Shown piece by piece: positions 11,862 through 12,941 of a stretch of 12,941 nucleotides of DNA. Each line of letters opens with the position of its first letter. Within the stretch, counting starts at the first letter, position 1. The DNA comes from Acidimicrobiales bacterium (GTDB taxonomy: Bacteria > Actinomycetota > Acidimicrobiia > Acidimicrobiales > RAAP-2). A program made the position numbers and the translations under genes. Under the pieces are notes generated by a model that saw nothing but the letters and a program-made list of their open reading frames with translations, ran no database searches and had not been told where the DNA came from. The DNA lies in assembly GCA_017883125.1 (NCBI GenBank), contig JADGOD010000047.1, positions 1-12,941 of the forward strand. The letters are read 5' to 3'.

Positions 11862-12941
11862 CTAGAAGAGTGCTCCGCTGTCCTTCATCGAGGCGATGCG
11901 TCCCTCATCGATCCCCCAGTCAGCGAGCGCTGCGTCGGTGTCGGCTCCGGGGATGGACGGCGGCCTCGAGATCTCCGAGCGCGTGACGGAGAAGCGCGGA
12001 GCCGGGGCCGGCTGCGTCACCCCTTCGACCTCGACGAAGACCTCGCGGTCGACGAGGAACGGGCTGCTGGGTGCTTCGAACGGTGTGAGCAGGGGGAACA
12101 CGCAGGCGTCGAGGTTCTCGAAGATCGCCGTCCACTCTGCCCGTGTCTTCGCCTTGAAGATCCCGGCGAAGCGCTCCTTCATCGCCGGCCATGCCGAGCG
12201 GTCCATCTGGTGGGGCAGGCCTTCGCCACTCAGGCCGAGCGCCTCGATGAGGAGGGCGTAGAACTGCGGCTCGATGGCTCCGACCGACATGTAGCCGCCG
12301 TCAGAGGTCTCGTAGACCTCGTAGAAGAAGGCTCCGGTGTCGAGCAGGTTGTCGCCCCGGTTCTCGTTCCAGGTCCCCTGCTCGTGGAAGCTGTAGACCA
12401 TGTGCATCAACGACGCCGTCCCGTCGATCATCGCGGCGTCGACGACCTGGCCCGTGCCCGAGCGCTTGGCCTCGAGAAGCGCCGCGGTGACGCCGAACGC
12501 CAGCATCATCCCACCGCCTCCGAAGTCGCCGACCAGGTTGATGGGCGGCGTGGGGATCTCGTCCTTGCGGCCGATGGCCCAGAGCGCTCCGGCGATGGCG
12601 ATGTAGTTGATATCGTGCCCCGCCCGCTCGGCGAGGTCGCCGTCCTGGCCCCAGCCGGTCATCCGGCCGTAGACGAGCGCGGGGTTCACGGCGAGACAGG
12701 CCTCGGGCCCGATGCCGAGACGCTCGGTGACCCCGGGACGGAACCCCTCGATGAGCGCGTCGGCACCCCTGAGCAGATCGAGGACGAGCTCCACGCCCTC
12801 AGGGTGCTTCAGATTGACAGCGACGCTCCGCCGGGAGCGGTTCTGGATCTTGTAGTACGGCTTGCTCGAGTCAGCGGTGGGGTCCAGACGATCGATGGTG
12901 ATGATCTCGGCCCCGGCATCAGCGAGCAGCATGCACGCGTA
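11862..12941 (-). CDS. Alpha-methylacyl-CoA racemase (CoA-transferase family III fold), N-terminus cut by window edge
   Basis: Minus-strand reading frame of 359 residues, open to the window edge. It belongs to the CaiB/BaiF family III fold, specifically the racemase branch, which inverts C2 of (R)- and (S)-2-methylacyl-CoA in branched fatty acid and sterol side-chain breakdown. Counting from the first visible residue, His109 (in AGHDINY), Asp139 (NLVGDFGGGG) and Glu224 (AIEPQFY) have exactly the spacing of the catalytic His126, Asp156 and Glu241 of Mycobacterium tuberculosis MCR. That implies about 17 N-terminal residues are missing. The DINY and GDFGGGG blocks separate it from formyl- or carnitine-CoA transferases. 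The C-terminus ends MKDSGALF. It converges with the crotonase gene. Confidence 0.93.
   Translation of the reverse strand, partial: YACMLLADAGAEIITIDRLDPTADSSKPYYKIQNRSRRSVAVNLKHPEGVELVLDLLRGADALIEGFRPGVTERLGIGPEACLAVNPALVYGRMTGWGQDGDLAERAGHDINYIAIAGALWAIGRKDEIPTPPINLVGDFGGGGMMLAFGVTAALLEAKRSGTGQVVDAAMIDGTASLMHMVYSFHEQGTWNENRGDNLLDTGAFFYEVYETSDGGYMSVGAIEPQFYALLIEALGLSGEGLPHQMDRSAWPAMKERFAGIFKAKTRAEWTAIFENLDACVFPLLTPFEAPSSPFLVDREVFVEVEGVTQPAPAPRFSVTRSEISRPPSIPGADTDAALADWGIDEGRIASMKDSGALF

Overview
The window is GC-rich chromosomal DNA. It carries an AceE-type homodimeric pyruvate dehydrogenase E1, a mycobacterial-type alpha-methylacyl-CoA racemase, a DUF3039 protein and several start codons placed 7-8 nt after TANNNT boxes, as expected for leaderless mRNAs. 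Together these point to Actinomycetota, plausibly an Acidimicrobiia-like lineage (inference; no rRNA or other marker is present). Coding density is high. No stretch over 300 bases lacks a gene; the largest gaps are 9298-9553, 3849-4068, 8884-9096 and 4822-5030. I see no tRNA, rRNA, CRISPR, insertion sequence or prophage.

Region 1 (1-3848, minus strand) is a surface-polysaccharide cassette read right to left. A large protein with two glycosyltransferase domains comes first, then a small coiled-coil protein overlapping it by 4 nt, then a nucleotide-sugar epimerase/dehydratase that runs off the left edge. Region 2 (4069-8883) has a YaaA-family peroxide-stress protein on the minus strand, divergent from a plus-strand two-gene pyruvate dehydrogenase operon. 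The operon encodes an E2 acyltransferase and, overlapping its stop codon, a homodimeric E1 (AceE). The E2 has one lipoyl domain and a catalytic domain but no recognisable peripheral subunit-binding domain. No E3 gene is in the window.

Region 3 (8884-9351) is a cold-shock protein gene with a leader of about 150 nt and a perfect 16-bp hairpin just after its stop. Region 4 (9554-10944) has a dienelactone-hydrolase-family protein convergent with a DUF3039 gene. The DUF3039 gene is divergent from a second small Cys-containing protein, with an inverted repeat between them. Region 5 (11051-12941) has a crotonase-fold protein lacking one of the two hydratase glutamates, convergent with an alpha-methylacyl-CoA racemase that runs off the right edge. 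These two suggest branched-chain or sterol-type acyl-CoA metabolism.

Overall this is mostly ordinary core and housekeeping sequence. I do not see a clear novel defence, mobile or RNA-guided system. The points most worth checking are the E2 without a subunit-binding domain, the atypical crotonase, the small proteins of unknown function, and the regulatory structures around the cold-shock and DUF3039 genes.
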